From Azospirillum brasilense (GTDB lineage: Bacteria; Pseudomonadota; Alphaproteobacteria; Azospirillales; Azospirillaceae), in the NCBI RefSeq assembly GCF_007827795.1, contig NZ_VITI01000021.1:1-64000 (forward strand): a stretch of DNA of 64,000 nt, in the 5' to 3' direction. Of this stretch, positions 52,110-61,100 are shown one piece after another. Numbering within the stretch: the first letter of the stretch is position 1; each line of letters opens with the position of its first letter. The translations under genes were made by a program, and so were the position numbers. Under the pieces are notes generated by a model. The model was not told the DNA's origin. It did no database searches and worked only from the letters and a program-made list of their open reading frames with translations.

Positions 52110-53048
52110 GTGGCGATGATTCAGCTGGAAACCGTGGATCTGCGCCTGTTGCGGTTGTTCATGACCATCGTCGAGGCCGGAGGATTCAGTGCGGCGCAGA
52201 GCGAACTGAACCTGTCGCTGTCCACCATCTCCACCCATTTCGCCGATCTGGAGACGCGGCTGGGCCTGCGGCTGTGCCGGCGGGGGCGGTCGGGATTCCA
52301 ACTCACCCCGGAAGGGCAGGCGGTCTATGACGAGGCGCGGCGCGTGTTCGACACGCTGGAGCGTTTCCGCGGGCGGGTGCGCGGCCTGCGCGAGCGGCTG
52401 ACCGGCACGCTGGCGGTCGGGCTGGTGGACAACACGCTGACCGACCCGCGCGCCCCGCTGGAGCGCGTCTTCGCCCGCTTCACCGAGGCGGCGCCGGAGG
52501 TCTCGCTGATCATCAACGTCCGCCCGCCGAACGAGCTTCTGCGCGACGTCATCGGCGGGCAGTTGCAACTCGCCATCGCCAGTTTTCCGCGCATCGTGCC
52601 CAGCCTGTCCTATCAGGACCTCTACAACGAAACGATCCACTTCTGCGTGGCGGACGGGCACCCGCTGTTCACCCTGCCGGACGAGGCCATCGACCTGGAC
52701 GAGATCCGCCGCTACCGGCTGGTCGCGCGCAGCTACTGGGGTGCGCGCGACCTGAAGATCTTCGCCATCTCGACGCCCAAGGCGACGGTCAGCGACATGG
52801 AGGGGGCGGCGCGGCTGATCCTGTCCGGTGCCTACGCCGGCTATCTGCCGGACCATTACGCGGCGCCCTACGTCAAGGCCGGGCGGCTGCGGGTGCTGCT
52901 GCCCAAGGTCCTGTCCTATCAGGCGCCCTTCCAGGTGGCCTTCGACGCCAACCGCTCCAAGAGCCCGGTGGTGGACCTGTTCATCGCACTCACCCGCGAG
53001 GAGATCACCGCGCCGGAGTTCCGTGCCGGCCCTCACCACCCAGGCTAA
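52110..53048 (+). CDS. LysR-family regulator of the neighbouring transport/catabolic operon
   Basis: The GTG at 52110 is preferred, because GGGGAGG lies about eight bases upstream; an ATG at 52116 is the alternative. The 312-aa protein has an N-terminal helix-turn-helix with AAQSELNLSLSTISTHFADLETRLGLRL and an effector domain (about 90-300). It diverges from the operon whose first gene starts at 51930 and very likely responds to the imported compound or its product. Confidence 0.9.
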   Translation: MAMIQLETVDLRLLRLFMTIVEAGGFSAAQSELNLSLSTISTHFADLETRLGLRLCRRGRSGFQLTPEGQAVYDEARRVFDTLERFRGRVRGLRERLTGTLAVGLVDNTLTDPRAPLERVFARFTEAAPEVSLIINVRPPNELLRDVIGGQLQLAIASFPRIVPSLSYQDLYNETIHFCVADGHPLFTLPDEAIDLDEIRRYRLVARSYWGARDLKIFAISTPKATVSDMEGAARLILSGAYAGYLPDHYAAPYVKAGRLRVLLPKVLSYQAPFQVAFDANRSKSPVVDLFIALTREEITAPEFRAGPHHPG

Positions 53049-53066
53049 TCGCGGCCCGGCATGGCA

Positions 53067-53090
53067 GATTGTAAAGCAAACTTGACAATC
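53067..53090. promoter_or_regulatory. Candidate operator of the membrane protein/XRE pair
   Basis: GATTGTAAAG-CAAA-CTTGACAATC has 10-bp arms with nine matches. It contains a TTGACA -35-like sequence. It lies about 60 bp before the first gene of the pair and is the sort of dyad bound by a small XRE regulator. Confidence 0.45.
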
Positions 53091-53150
53091 GCGGCGCGTA
53101 TCAGGGAAAGTCTCCTTTCCATAAGGCGGCTAACACGGAAAGGGTAGGGG

Positions 53151-53531
53151 ATGTTCAGCATCAAGCGCTATAGCGTGGAATTGTCTGGGGCTCTTGCTCT
53201 CTACGCGATGCTTCTGCTCGGCGCCAACGCAGCAAACCGGGTTTTAGAACCCGATGGCGCAGCGAAAATGGCCCTCACCCTTCTGCCGATCCTGGGCACG
53301 GTCATCGTCGCCTGGGCGGTTTTGCGTGGGTTGCGGCGTATGGATGAGCTTCAGCGCCGTATCCAGTTCGATGCGATCGTCCTGTCCTTCACTGGCACGG
53401 CGCTGGCGACCTTCGCCTGGGGCTTTGCGGAAGGTGTGGGCGCACCGGAACTGCGGGCCTTTCATGTTTGGCCGCTCATGGCGGTGCTGTGGGTCGTCGG
53501 GGTGCTCATCGCCCAACGGCGCTACCGATGA
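53151..53531 (+). CDS. Small four-helix membrane protein, 126 aa
   Basis: The protein has four predicted transmembrane helices. The pattern LRGLRRMDELQRRIQFDAIVLSF, with a charged loop between helices 2 and 3, occurs in small membrane proteins that are encoded with a YozG-type XRE regulator. The stop codon overlaps the start of that regulator (ATGA). The function is unknown. Confidence 0.8.
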   Translation: MFSIKRYSVELSGALALYAMLLLGANAANRVLEPDGAAKMALTLLPILGTVIVAWAVLRGLRRMDELQRRIQFDAIVLSFTGTALATFAWGFAEGVGAPELRAFHVWPLMAVLWVVGVLIAQRRYR

Positions 53532-53716
53532 GAAACGCGCTGAAAGACATCCGCACGGCCCGTGGCTGGAGCCAGAGCGAGTTGGCGGAGCGCCTCCAAG
53601 TGTCCCGGCAGACAGTCAACTCCATCGAGAACGGGCGCTACGACCCCAGCCTTCCGTTGGCCTTTGCCATCGCCAGAACGTTCGAGCTGACCATCGAGGA
53701 CATCTTCTTTCCCTGA
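53528..53716 (+). CDS. Small XRE-family transcriptional regulator
   Basis: The 62-aa protein is essentially one helix-turn-helix domain: RTARGWSQSELAERL, then QVSRQTVNSIENGRYDPSLP, ending in TIEDIFFP, as in YozG-like proteins. It overlaps the membrane protein gene by four bases, so the pair is translated together. It probably represses its own operon through the dyad at 53067-53090. Confidence 0.92.
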   Translation: MRNALKDIRTARGWSQSELAERLQVSRQTVNSIENGRYDPSLPLAFAIARTFELTIEDIFFP

Positions 53717-53752
53717 GGAGTCCCGGACCGGAAGTGTCCGGTCGGGGGTCCG

Positions 53753-54622
53753 TCAGATGTGATACTCAGGCTCCGGCACCGTCTGGTCCATGGCGAGCGC
53801 CGGCACCGTGTCGCGGCACCAGCCGACGATCCGCGCCGGGACGCCGACCACCGTGGCGCAGGGCGGCACGTCCTTCAGCACCACGCTGCCGGCCCCGACC
53901 TTGGCACGGCTGCCGATCTCGATGTTGCCCAGGATCTTGGCACCGGCGGACAGCAGGACGCCGTCGCGCACCTTCGGGTGACGGTCACCATGCTCCTTGC
54001 CGGTGCCGCCGAGCGTGACCTCCTGAAGGATCGACACGTCGTTGCCGACCACCGCGGTCTCGCCGATCACCACGCCGGTGCCGTGGTCGATGAACACGCC
54101 GCGCCCGACCGGAACCGCGGGGTGGATGTCCACCGCGAACACTTCCGACACCCGGCTCTGCAGGAAATGGGCGAGGTCGCGCCGCTCGCGCCGCCACAGC
54201 CAATGGCCGATGCGGTGCCATTCCAGAGCGTGAAAACCCTTGTAATAGAGGAACGGCGTCAGGCAGTTGTCCGCCGCCGGGTCGCGCGTGCAGATGGCCT
54301 GGAGGTCGGAGCAGGCTTCTTCCACGATGCAGGGCGCGTCGGCGACGGCCGAGCGCACGAGCATCGCGAGTTGGTCGGCGGAGATGTAGGAATCGCCCAG
54401 CTTGCGTGCCAGCAGGCTGCCCAGCGCCGACGGAAAATCGTGATGCAGCAGGATGGCGGTGTCGATGAAGGGACGCAGCCAAGGCTCCTTGACGACCACG
54501 CTCTCCGCCTCTGCGCGCAGCATCGCCCACATGCCGTCGACGCCCTCCAGAAGAGGGGATTCCGGACGGTCCAGTTCCTTGAGGCTCTGGTCCTTAAAGC
54601 AGGGGGCGACGACGTGGTTCAT
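53753..54622 (-). CDS. cysE: Serine O-acetyltransferase
   Basis: The 289-aa protein has the helical N-terminal SATase domain and a C-terminal left-handed beta helix of hexapeptide repeats. Motifs are DIHPAVPVGRGVFIDHGTGVVIGETAVVG, GGTGKEHGDRHPKV and GAKILGNIEIG. It acetylates serine with acetyl-CoA to O-acetylserine, the precursor of cysteine. A C-terminal isoleucine is the normal anchor for cysteine synthase. The gene stands alone. Confidence 0.95.
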   Translation of the reverse strand: MNHVVAPCFKDQSLKELDRPESPLLEGVDGMWAMLRAEAESVVVKEPWLRPFIDTAILLHHDFPSALGSLLARKLGDSYISADQLAMLVRSAVADAPCIVEEACSDLQAICTRDPAADNCLTPFLYYKGFHALEWHRIGHWLWRRERRDLAHFLQSRVSEVFAVDIHPAVPVGRGVFIDHGTGVVIGETAVVGNDVSILQEVTLGGTGKEHGDRHPKVRDGVLLSAGAKILGNIEIGSRAKVGAGSVVLKDVPPCATVVGVPARIVGWCRDTVPALAMDQTVPEPEYHI

Positions 54623-54774
54623 GGCACAGATGTCCTGATGTTCCTGACCGGTCCGGTCGTCGACTCGGTCATTGGGCCTTCAACAGGCCGGACCGAACCC
54701 TAGCACGCCGCTTTCCGGAAGGGGAGCCATGTCGTGGGAAATGAATAGTCACCACGAATTATTGAACATTTTTG

Positions 54775-55026
54775 TTATGTGAAAGCTGTCCGGCTGCTCA
54801 GGCCACCCATCCAGGCATCGGGAGAGTTTACCATGTGATCACGTAATCGCCGGTGTAGGGGGCTGGACCCCACCTGCATGTTCCTGGTGCCGAACGCTTC
54901 CTGCAAGGCGGCGGCGTTGCCGTTCACCATGATTCCGTTGGCGCTCCAACCATTGGAATCGTGGCTGACCGTGAACTCGCTCTTCGACTGCACGAGATCC
55001 GAGTCGTTCACGGCGTGTATTTTCAT
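54775..55026 (-). CDS. Small hypothetical protein, probable frameshift near its end
   Basis: The ATG at 55026 has GAGGG eight bases upstream. The first ~50 residues (MKIHAVNDSDLVQSKSEFT onwards, ending EAFGTRNMQVG) show good coding bias. After a run of four C (54868-54871) the bias switches to the next frame, which ends QVG-PAPYTGDYVITW at a stop at 54828. The 83-aa version given here may therefore carry a frameshifted tail, and the intended protein would be about 65 aa. I do not recognise it. It is isolated between cysE and fecI. Confidence 0.5.
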   Translation of the reverse strand: MKIHAVNDSDLVQSKSEFTVSHDSNGWSANGIMVNGNAAALQEAFGTRNMQVGSSPLHRRLRDHMVNSPDAWMGGLSSRTAFT

Positions 55027-55075
55027 TAAACCCTCATAGGTAGCTTCCCGTATCGGAATTTCGCTGGCTTATTTT

Positions 55076-55093
55076 CCATAAGTCATCTTATGG
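55076..55093. repeat. Short perfect inverted repeat
   Basis: CCATAAG-TCAT-CTTATGG lies about 50 bp upstream of the small ORF start and downstream of the sigma factor gene. It could be an operator or a structural element. Confidence 0.35.
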
Positions 55094-55219
55094 GATTTGT
55101 GCGCCGATTTGAATGGAGTCGATCCTGAAGCGCAACCCCTGTCTCAGTACAAAGGCTTTCCGTCGTCAGGGGTAGACCCACCCCTTCCGGTGAGCCGGGA
55201 AAAGGCGAACCCGAGCCTG

Positions 55220-55765
55220 CTACCGCCCACAGGTCCGGCTTGCGGCCGGTCCAGGCCGGTCCGCGCGCGCCATGGCGTCCACGAAATGGCCCATCGCCAG
55301 CTTCATGTCGTTGAAGACCGTGCCCTGCGACACGCCCAGATGGGCGGCGATCTGGGGATACGACAGGCCTTCGATTCGGTTCAGAAGCCACACCTGACGG
55401 GCACGCGCCGGCAAACGGTCCAGAGCGTCCATGAAGCACGAGAGCCGCTCACGGTGCAAAAGGCCCTCTTCCGCCGAAGGGGTTTCCGACGCGATGCCCA
55501 GCGCTTCCACGGTGTCAGCCGGACCGGCCTCGAACCGCTCCTGGGTCCGGCAACGCCGGAGATGGTCCAGCGCGAGATTGTGGACCGTTCGGTGGAGAAA
55601 AGCCCCGATGTTGTCGATGGGTCCCTTCTCCACAGCTTTGCAGGCCCGCAGGTAGCTTTCCTGCAGCAGATCCTCGGCGACCTGAAGATCGCGCACGATC
55701 TTCAGCGCGCACCCGAACAACGAGCGGCGGTGATCGAGATAGATCGCAATAAGGCTTGCGGACAT
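55220..55765 (-). CDS. FecI-type ECF sigma factor
   Basis: The ATG at 55765 (MSASLIAIYLDHRRSLFGCALKIVRD) gives 181 aa; longer starts reach back toward 55858. Region 2 has RDLQVAEDLLQESYLRACKAVE and FLHRTVHNLALDHLRRC. Region 4 has LPARARQVWLLNRIEGLSYPQIAAHLGVSQGTVFNDM. With FecR and the receptor beside it, it would direct transcription of the receptor gene when iron chelates bind outside. A Fur box lies about 80 bp upstream. Confidence 0.92.
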   Translation of the reverse strand: MSASLIAIYLDHRRSLFGCALKIVRDLQVAEDLLQESYLRACKAVEKGPIDNIGAFLHRTVHNLALDHLRRCRTQERFEAGPADTVEALGIASETPSAEEGLLHRERLSCFMDALDRLPARARQVWLLNRIEGLSYPQIAAHLGVSQGTVFNDMKLAMGHFVDAMARADRPGPAASRTCGR

Positions 55766-55843
55766 GATAGCCCTGTCGGTCACGGCAGCGGAGGGGCGCC
55801 ACCGCGGTCGGTGCGACATCGGCGGCCTTGCAATACTGAAATT

Positions 55844-55862
55844 GATAATGATTCTCAATTTC
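55844..55862. promoter_or_regulatory. Fur box in front of the sigma factor gene
   Basis: GATAATGATTCTCAATTTC matches 15 of 19 bases of the classical Fur box (GATAATGATAATCATTATC). It sits in the divergent region between the sigma factor (start 55765) and FecR (start 56024) genes and should repress them when iron is plentiful. Confidence 0.75.
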
Positions 55863-56023
55863 AGATGTCAAGCCGGTTGGACGGGGCCGATTGGACGCGA
55901 GCGTGAACGGTCATCATCCGCAGGCTGCCTTTTGTGGGCTTCGGTTTGCGAATTGTGACCCGTTGGGCGATGAAACGTCTCAACTGTGCATGAGTACGGT
56001 CACAGGAAGAGTGGAAGGCCAGC

Positions 56024-57058
56024 GTGGAGCAGGACAAGGCAGACGGCCAACAGGACGCCGGGGCCTATCGGCATGCGGACCCGATCATGGACCAGGCGCT
56101 CACCTGGTTCGTGGTGCTTCTCGACTCGCCCGCCGATCCGGGCACGCATGACGCCTATCTGGCATGGCGAAACCGCGACCCGCGCCATGCCGCGGCGTTC
56201 GACCGTCTGTCGTCGCTTGGGTCCATGCCCGAATTGCAGGAGGCGACGCTCGCCCATCCGCCGCAGACGGCCCTTCCCCCTGTTCGTTCCTCCAGCCGGC
56301 AAGGCGTCACCAGTTCCGCGGCGAGGCGGCGGTCATGGCGGGGTGGCGGGTGGCGGGCCTCGCTGGCCGCCGCCGCGCTGCTGTTGGCCATCGGCGTTCA
56401 TCTCCAGCCCATGCTGACGCTCCGTTTGACCGCCGACCACCGCACCGCCACCGGGGAACGGCGGGAGATCGCCCTGCCCGACCGGTCCCGGCTGATTCTG
56501 GACACCGATTCGGCGGTCGCGCTCGATTTCGCCGAGGGCCGGCGCCATGTCCGGCTGCTGCGCGGGCAGGCCTATTTCGACGTGGTCAGGGACCCCGCCC
56601 GCCCCTTCCGCGTCACCGCCGGTTTCAGCGAGGTGAAGGTGACCGGCACCGCCTTCTCCGTTCAATCGGTCGGCGGGCGGGATGCCGTCTTCCTGGAGCG
56701 TGGGCGGGTGTCGGTCACCCGGCGGGAGCCGCCCGGCCAGACGGTGGCCCTCGTTCCGGGTGACCGGGTAACGGCCGCAGCGGACGGTCTCTCGGCACCC
56801 ACCCGCCCCGATCCGGCGGTCGCCCTGGCCTGGACGGGCGGGCGCTATGTCTTCCACGACCAGCCCTTCGCCGCGGTCGTCGACACCCTCCGGCGCTACC
56901 ACGCCGCACCGGTCATTGTGATCGGCGACCGGCTGGCCGGCGCGCGGGTCAGCGGAAACTACCGGCTGGACGACCCCACCGGTGCGATCCGCTCGCTGGC
57001 CGGCGTCGTGGGAGCGCGCGTGACCGAGCTGCCCGCCGGGATCATCCTGCTTCGATGA
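56024..57058 (+). CDS. FecR-type anti-sigma regulator
   Basis: The GTG at 56024 gives 344 aa. The cytoplasmic N-terminus (about 1-100, with ADPIMDQALTWFVVLLDSP and AYLAWRNRDPRHAAAFDRL) binds the sigma factor. One transmembrane helix (about 112-128) and a periplasmic FecR domain (RREIALPDRSRLILDTDSAVALDF, ARPFRVTAGFSEVKVTGTAFSV) follow. The C-terminal end is an STN-like domain that contacts the receptor. It passes the receptor signal to the sigma factor. Confidence 0.93.
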   Translation: MEQDKADGQQDAGAYRHADPIMDQALTWFVVLLDSPADPGTHDAYLAWRNRDPRHAAAFDRLSSLGSMPELQEATLAHPPQTALPPVRSSSRQGVTSSAARRRSWRGGGWRASLAAAALLLAIGVHLQPMLTLRLTADHRTATGERREIALPDRSRLILDTDSAVALDFAEGRRHVRLLRGQAYFDVVRDPARPFRVTAGFSEVKVTGTAFSVQSVGGRDAVFLERGRVSVTRREPPGQTVALVPGDRVTAAADGLSAPTRPDPAVALAWTGGRYVFHDQPFAAVVDTLRRYHAAPVIVIGDRLAGARVSGNYRLDDPTGAIRSLAGVVGARVTELPAGIILLR

Positions 57059-57200
57059 GCCCGGCTTCGATCGGCTTTATCTTTTTTCCAAGACTTTTTT
57101 TGTGAGACGCCGCAGCCCCGTGCGTCTGCCGAAAAGAGGGGCGCGGTCCATACACCGGTCATCACGCCCCCGCCACCAGCGCAGACGGGAGTTGTGAGGA

Positions 57201-59501
57201 ATGGAAGGCCGGACGGTTTCGACAGGCAAGTTCTTGGAATGCGCGCGGGGCACCGCCGCCCGGCATCTGGTCATGGCCCTGATGGCGACCACCGCGCTCG
57301 GCGGCGTTTTGGCCCTCCCCTCCCTGTCCCTGGCCCAGCAGCCCGCAACTGCCGCAAGCGCCGTGCAGACGATGGTCTTCGCGCTGCCGACGCAACCCTT
57401 GGCCGCGGCGATCGACGCCTTCGCGCGCCAGACCGGCTGGCAGATCGGCTATTCCCCCGATCTGGCCGCCGGGCGCAGCTCCCGTCCGGTGTCGGGCAGC
57501 ATGACGCCCGCCCAGGCGCTCGACACGCTGCTCTCCGGGACGGGCGTCGGTTACCGCATGACCGGCACGGGCACCGCCACGCTGGTTCCGGCCCCGACCG
57601 GCAACGTTACGATGCTGGCGCCGGTGTCGGTCACCGCCTCGACCGGCGCCGGCAGCGGAAGCGGCAACATCACGATCACCAAGGAGGATCTGGATCGCAA
57701 GAATCCCAGAGACCTTCGCGACGTCTTCTCCGGCGAGCCGACGATCCGCGTGGGCAGCGCCCTGCCGATGTCGCAGAAGGTCTATGTCAACGGTGTCGAG
57801 GAAACCAATCTGGCCGTCACCATCGACGGCAGCCGTCAGAACAACAAGGTGTTCCACCACAACGGCACCACGCTGATCGACCCGGCGCTGCTGAAGGTGG
57901 TGCGCGTGGACGCCGGCGTCGCCCCCGCCGACGCCGGGCCGGGCGCGCTCGCCGGCTCCATCGCCTATGAGACGAAGGACGCCAGCGACTTCCTGGCGAG
58001 CGACGGTGTCGGCGCCTTCGGCAAGACCACCTTCAACACGAACGGCTCCGGCCTGACCACCAACCTCGCCGGCTTCGGACGCCACCAGGGGCTGGAGGCG
58101 CTGGGCACCGTGACCTACGGCAAGGGCGGCAAATACACGGCGGGCAACGGGCGCAAGGTGGACGGCACCGAGACGGACGTGGTCAGCGGCCTCGGCAAGG
58201 CCGCGGTGCAGACGGAGAGCGGCCACCGCTTCCAGGCCAGCTACGAGCGGGTCTACGACGACGCGCCGCGGCCCTTCCGCGCGAACATCGGGTCCCTCGC
58301 CGGGCGCCCGGCCTGGGAGCCGCGCGTGCGCGACTACACGCTCGACCGCCAGAACATGGTCTTCACCTACACCGACGCCCTGCCGACGGAGCTGTGGAAC
58401 CCCAAGCTGGTGTTGGCCTACGGCCGCACCGACGTGGAAACGCCGATCTTCACCCGCCCCGTCGGCAGCAGCACCGTGCCGGGGAGCTATCCGGGCAAGG
58501 GTGCGACCAGCTCCTTCAACGGCAAGCTGGAGAACAGCTTCGGCTTCCGGATCGGCACCTTCACGACGGGCACCGACTTCTACGTGGACCGTGCCAATTA
58601 CAGGGACCGGACGATGTCCGCGACCGAGAGGGCGCGCAACAACGGCCTGTACGGTCAGGCCCGACTGGAGCCCATGGAGCGGCTGCGCCTGTCCTTCGGC
58701 CTGCGCGGCGACCGTCAGACCTTCGAAGGGACGACTGGACGGGAATGGACCAACCATGGCCTCAGCCACAACATCTCGGGCGAGTTCGACCTGCTTCCCC
58801 GCTACCTGACCGCCAAGGCGGGGGTGTCCCGCGGCTGGGGCGGCATCCAGCTGGCCGAGAACTACATCATGAACCCGGCCTGGAACTACGGCGCCGGTCC
58901 TCGCCCGGTGACGGCCTACAACAGCACGGCCGGTCTGGAGGCCCGCTACGAGGGCTTCACCGCGGAAGGCCGGATCTTCCGCACCAAGCTGGACGACGCC
59001 CGCGCCGCGCGCTTCGCCGCCGCGAGCGCCAACCTCGCCCGCGACGTGCGGTCGGAAGGGTATGAGCTGGGTCTCGGCTACGCCTGGACGAATGGCTTCA
59101 TCCGCGCCAAATACGCCGACATCGACGTGACGATCGACGGGCTGCCCGCGGATTCCGACACCGGCACCTACCTCGCCACGCCGATCGGGCAGGTCTTCAC
59201 CGTCGGCGGCGCCCACACCGTGCAATCCTGGAACCTGACCTTTGGCGCCGATGTGGAGTTCGTGCTCGACTACGACAAGGTGCAGGCCGGGCAGCAACCG
59301 CTGAAGGGGTATCAGACGGCCAACCTGTTCGTCGAACACCGGCTGCCGGAGCACGCCAACCTGGCGCTGCGCCTCGACGTCCGCAACCTCTTCGACGAGA
59401 CCTACGCCGACCGCGCCACCTACGGGCAGGAGTTCGGCACCGTCACCCCGCTCTATCAGCCGGGCCGGGCCTTCCTGCTGACCGCCTCGGCGCAGTTCTG
59501 A
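57201..59501 (+). CDS. FecA-like TonB-dependent receptor with N-terminal signalling domain
   Basis: The 766-aa protein has a signal peptide (cleavage near LSLAQQ, about residue 45), an STN signalling domain (about 58-112, with TQPLAAAIDAFARQTGWQIGY) and a plug with VSVTAST as TonB box region. A barrel ending in F follows. The signalling domain contacts FecR. Its ligand is probably an iron chelate or heme, but no diagnostic ligand motif was found. It follows fecR by 140 bp and overlaps the convergent TPR gene by 46 bp. Confidence 0.9.
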   Translation: MEGRTVSTGKFLECARGTAARHLVMALMATTALGGVLALPSLSLAQQPATAASAVQTMVFALPTQPLAAAIDAFARQTGWQIGYSPDLAAGRSSRPVSGSMTPAQALDTLLSGTGVGYRMTGTGTATLVPAPTGNVTMLAPVSVTASTGAGSGSGNITITKEDLDRKNPRDLRDVFSGEPTIRVGSALPMSQKVYVNGVEETNLAVTIDGSRQNNKVFHHNGTTLIDPALLKVVRVDAGVAPADAGPGALAGSIAYETKDASDFLASDGVGAFGKTTFNTNGSGLTTNLAGFGRHQGLEALGTVTYGKGGKYTAGNGRKVDGTETDVVSGLGKAAVQTESGHRFQASYERVYDDAPRPFRANIGSLAGRPAWEPRVRDYTLDRQNMVFTYTDALPTELWNPKLVLAYGRTDVETPIFTRPVGSSTVPGSYPGKGATSSFNGKLENSFGFRIGTFTTGTDFYVDRANYRDRTMSATERARNNGLYGQARLEPMERLRLSFGLRGDRQTFEGTTGREWTNHGLSHNISGEFDLLPRYLTAKAGVSRGWGGIQLAENYIMNPAWNYGAGPRPVTAYNSTAGLEARYEGFTAEGRIFRTKLDDARAARFAAASANLARDVRSEGYELGLGYAWTNGFIRAKYADIDVTIDGLPADSDTGTYLATPIGQVFTVGGAHTVQSWNLTFGADVEFVLDYDKVQAGQQPLKGYQTANLFVEHRLPEHANLALRLDVRNLFDETYADRATYGQEFGTVTPLYQPGRAFLLTASAQF

Positions 59502-61000
59502 TCCCGCGCTGCGGCCGCGGCAAGGTCATGGCCCACACGGGCCATGACCGGCCCCCAGTCGCCGGGCGAGTCCTGCCGGTAGAGGCGCATGGTCGGGTAC
59601 CAGGGGCTGTCGTCGCGCCCGCGGAACCAGCGCCAGCAGGCGTTGGAGCGCGACAGCATCCACACCGGGCGCCCGATCGCCGCAGCGAGGTGGGCGACCG
59701 ACGTGTCCACGGTGATGACGAGGTCCAAGTGCGCCGCGATGGCCGCGGTGTCGGCGAAGTCGGTCGCGCTCGCCATGGGGTCGATGAGCAGGCCCGCCGC
59801 GATGGCCGCCCGCGCCTGCTCCGCCGCGTCCCCGACCTGGAGGCTGACGGCCTCGATCCCCGGCACCGACAGCAGCGGTTCCATCAGCGCGAAGGGCACG
59901 CTGCGGCGGCGGTCCATCGCGTGGGAGGTGGGGTCGTGGCGCCGCGGGTTGCCCGACCAGACGAATCCCACGCGCACCGGGCGCTTGTCAGCGGATTCTC
60001 CGGTCTGGCTCCAGCCGAGCCGCTCCACCCAGGCCGCCGCCAGATCGGGGGGCGGCGTGATGTAGGGTTTGCCGGCGGGAATCCCGTCGATGCGCGTCGC
60101 GAAGGCGAAGGGCAGGCTCATCAGCGGGCAGCACAGGTCGAAATCCGGCAGTCCCGCCGCGTCGTCGTAGGTGGCCAGATGGTCGATGCCCCGCACCGAG
60201 GCCAGCAGGCGGCGCAGCTCCGGCTGGACGATCAGCAGCACCCGCGCGCCGCGGTCGGCCAGCAGCGGCGCGTAGCGGACGAATTGCAGGGTGTCGCCCA
60301 GGCCCTGCTCGTAATAGAGGAGGATGGTTTTGCCGGCGATCTCCTCGCCCCGCCACACCGGCTTGCCGGACACCGCCGCGGTTTGGCCGGTGTAGTCCCA
60401 GCGCCGTTCGTAAAGCGCCAGCCCCCTTTCGAAATCGCCGAGCGCCAGCTTCAGCACCGCCAGCTCGCAGACCGGGTGCGGATGGTCCGGGCGCAGGGAT
60501 TTGGCGGTCTCCAGCGCCGTTTCCGCCTCGTCGAACCGGCCCGCGTCGCGCAACGCGATGCCCAGGTTCAGGAGCGTCTCGAAATGCGCCGGGTCGAGGG
60601 CGGCGGCGCGCCCCAGCCAGGGCACGGCCGCGCCGATCCGGCCATCGGCGGCCAGGGCGGAGCCGAGATTGCCCGGAACGCCGCGCGCCGCCGGTTCCAG
60701 CGCCAGGGCGCGGGCGAAATGACGGATGGCCTCATCATACCGACCGGCGGCCTTCAACGCCGCGCCCAGATTCCCGAGGAAGTCGGTGTTCAGCCCGTCC
60801 CGTGCCACTGCGGCGCCGATCAGCGCGACGGCTTCGGCATGCCGGCCCCGCTGCCCGGCGACGATGCCCAATAGGTGCGAGGCGTGGGCCTGCTCCGGAT
60901 CGGCGTCCAGGATGCGCTGGTAGATGATCGCCGCCTCGTCCAGCCGCCCGGCCTGATGGTGGTCGATGGCGACCGCGTAGGCTTCCTCGATCGTCGCCAT
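59456..61000 (-). CDS. TPR-containing glycosyltransferase (GT9-like)
   Basis: The ATG at 61000 (MATIEEAYAVAIDHHQAGRL) gives 514 aa; an in-frame ATG at 61054 is possible. Residues about 1-215 are tetratricopeptide repeats with FARALALEPAARGVPGNLGSALAADG-type units. From about 220 on, a heptosyltransferase-like domain has LLYYEQGLGDTLQFVRYAPLL, RVGFVWSGNP and VITVDTSVAHLAAAIGRPVWML. Such proteins are frequent in Azospirillum-like genomes and are thought to act in surface glycan or glycoprotein assembly. Its 3' end overlaps the receptor gene. Confidence 0.8.
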   Translation of the reverse strand: MATIEEAYAVAIDHHQAGRLDEAAIIYQRILDADPEQAHASHLLGIVAGQRGRHAEAVALIGAAVARDGLNTDFLGNLGAALKAAGRYDEAIRHFARALALEPAARGVPGNLGSALAADGRIGAAVPWLGRAAALDPAHFETLLNLGIALRDAGRFDEAETALETAKSLRPDHPHPVCELAVLKLALGDFERGLALYERRWDYTGQTAAVSGKPVWRGEEIAGKTILLYYEQGLGDTLQFVRYAPLLADRGARVLLIVQPELRRLLASVRGIDHLATYDDAAGLPDFDLCCPLMSLPFAFATRIDGIPAGKPYITPPPDLAAAWVERLGWSQTGESADKRPVRVGFVWSGNPRRHDPTSHAMDRRRSVPFALMEPLLSVPGIEAVSLQVGDAAEQARAAIAAGLLIDPMASATDFADTAAIAAHLDLVITVDTSVAHLAAAIGRPVWMLSRSNACWRWFRGRDDSPWYPTMRLYRQDSPGDWGPVMARVGHDLAAAAARDQNCAEAVSRKARPG

Positions 61001-61100
61001 GCCCCCACACCCCGCGCCGAAATCATCAAACGGGAAATCGTCGAACGGACCCATCTTGCAGTAAACCGGAACCGGCGCGGCGCGCAAGCGTCCGCCTGCG

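Noticed and set aside
55083-55439. 118-codon minus-strand open frame overlapping the 3' end of the sigma factor gene
   Set aside because: Composition is unlike a real protein and it shares sequence with the well-supported sigma region 4.
57162-59354. Long minus-strand frame opposite the FecA-like receptor
   Set aside because: Glycine/valine/arginine-rich composition, no domain; the receptor is complete.
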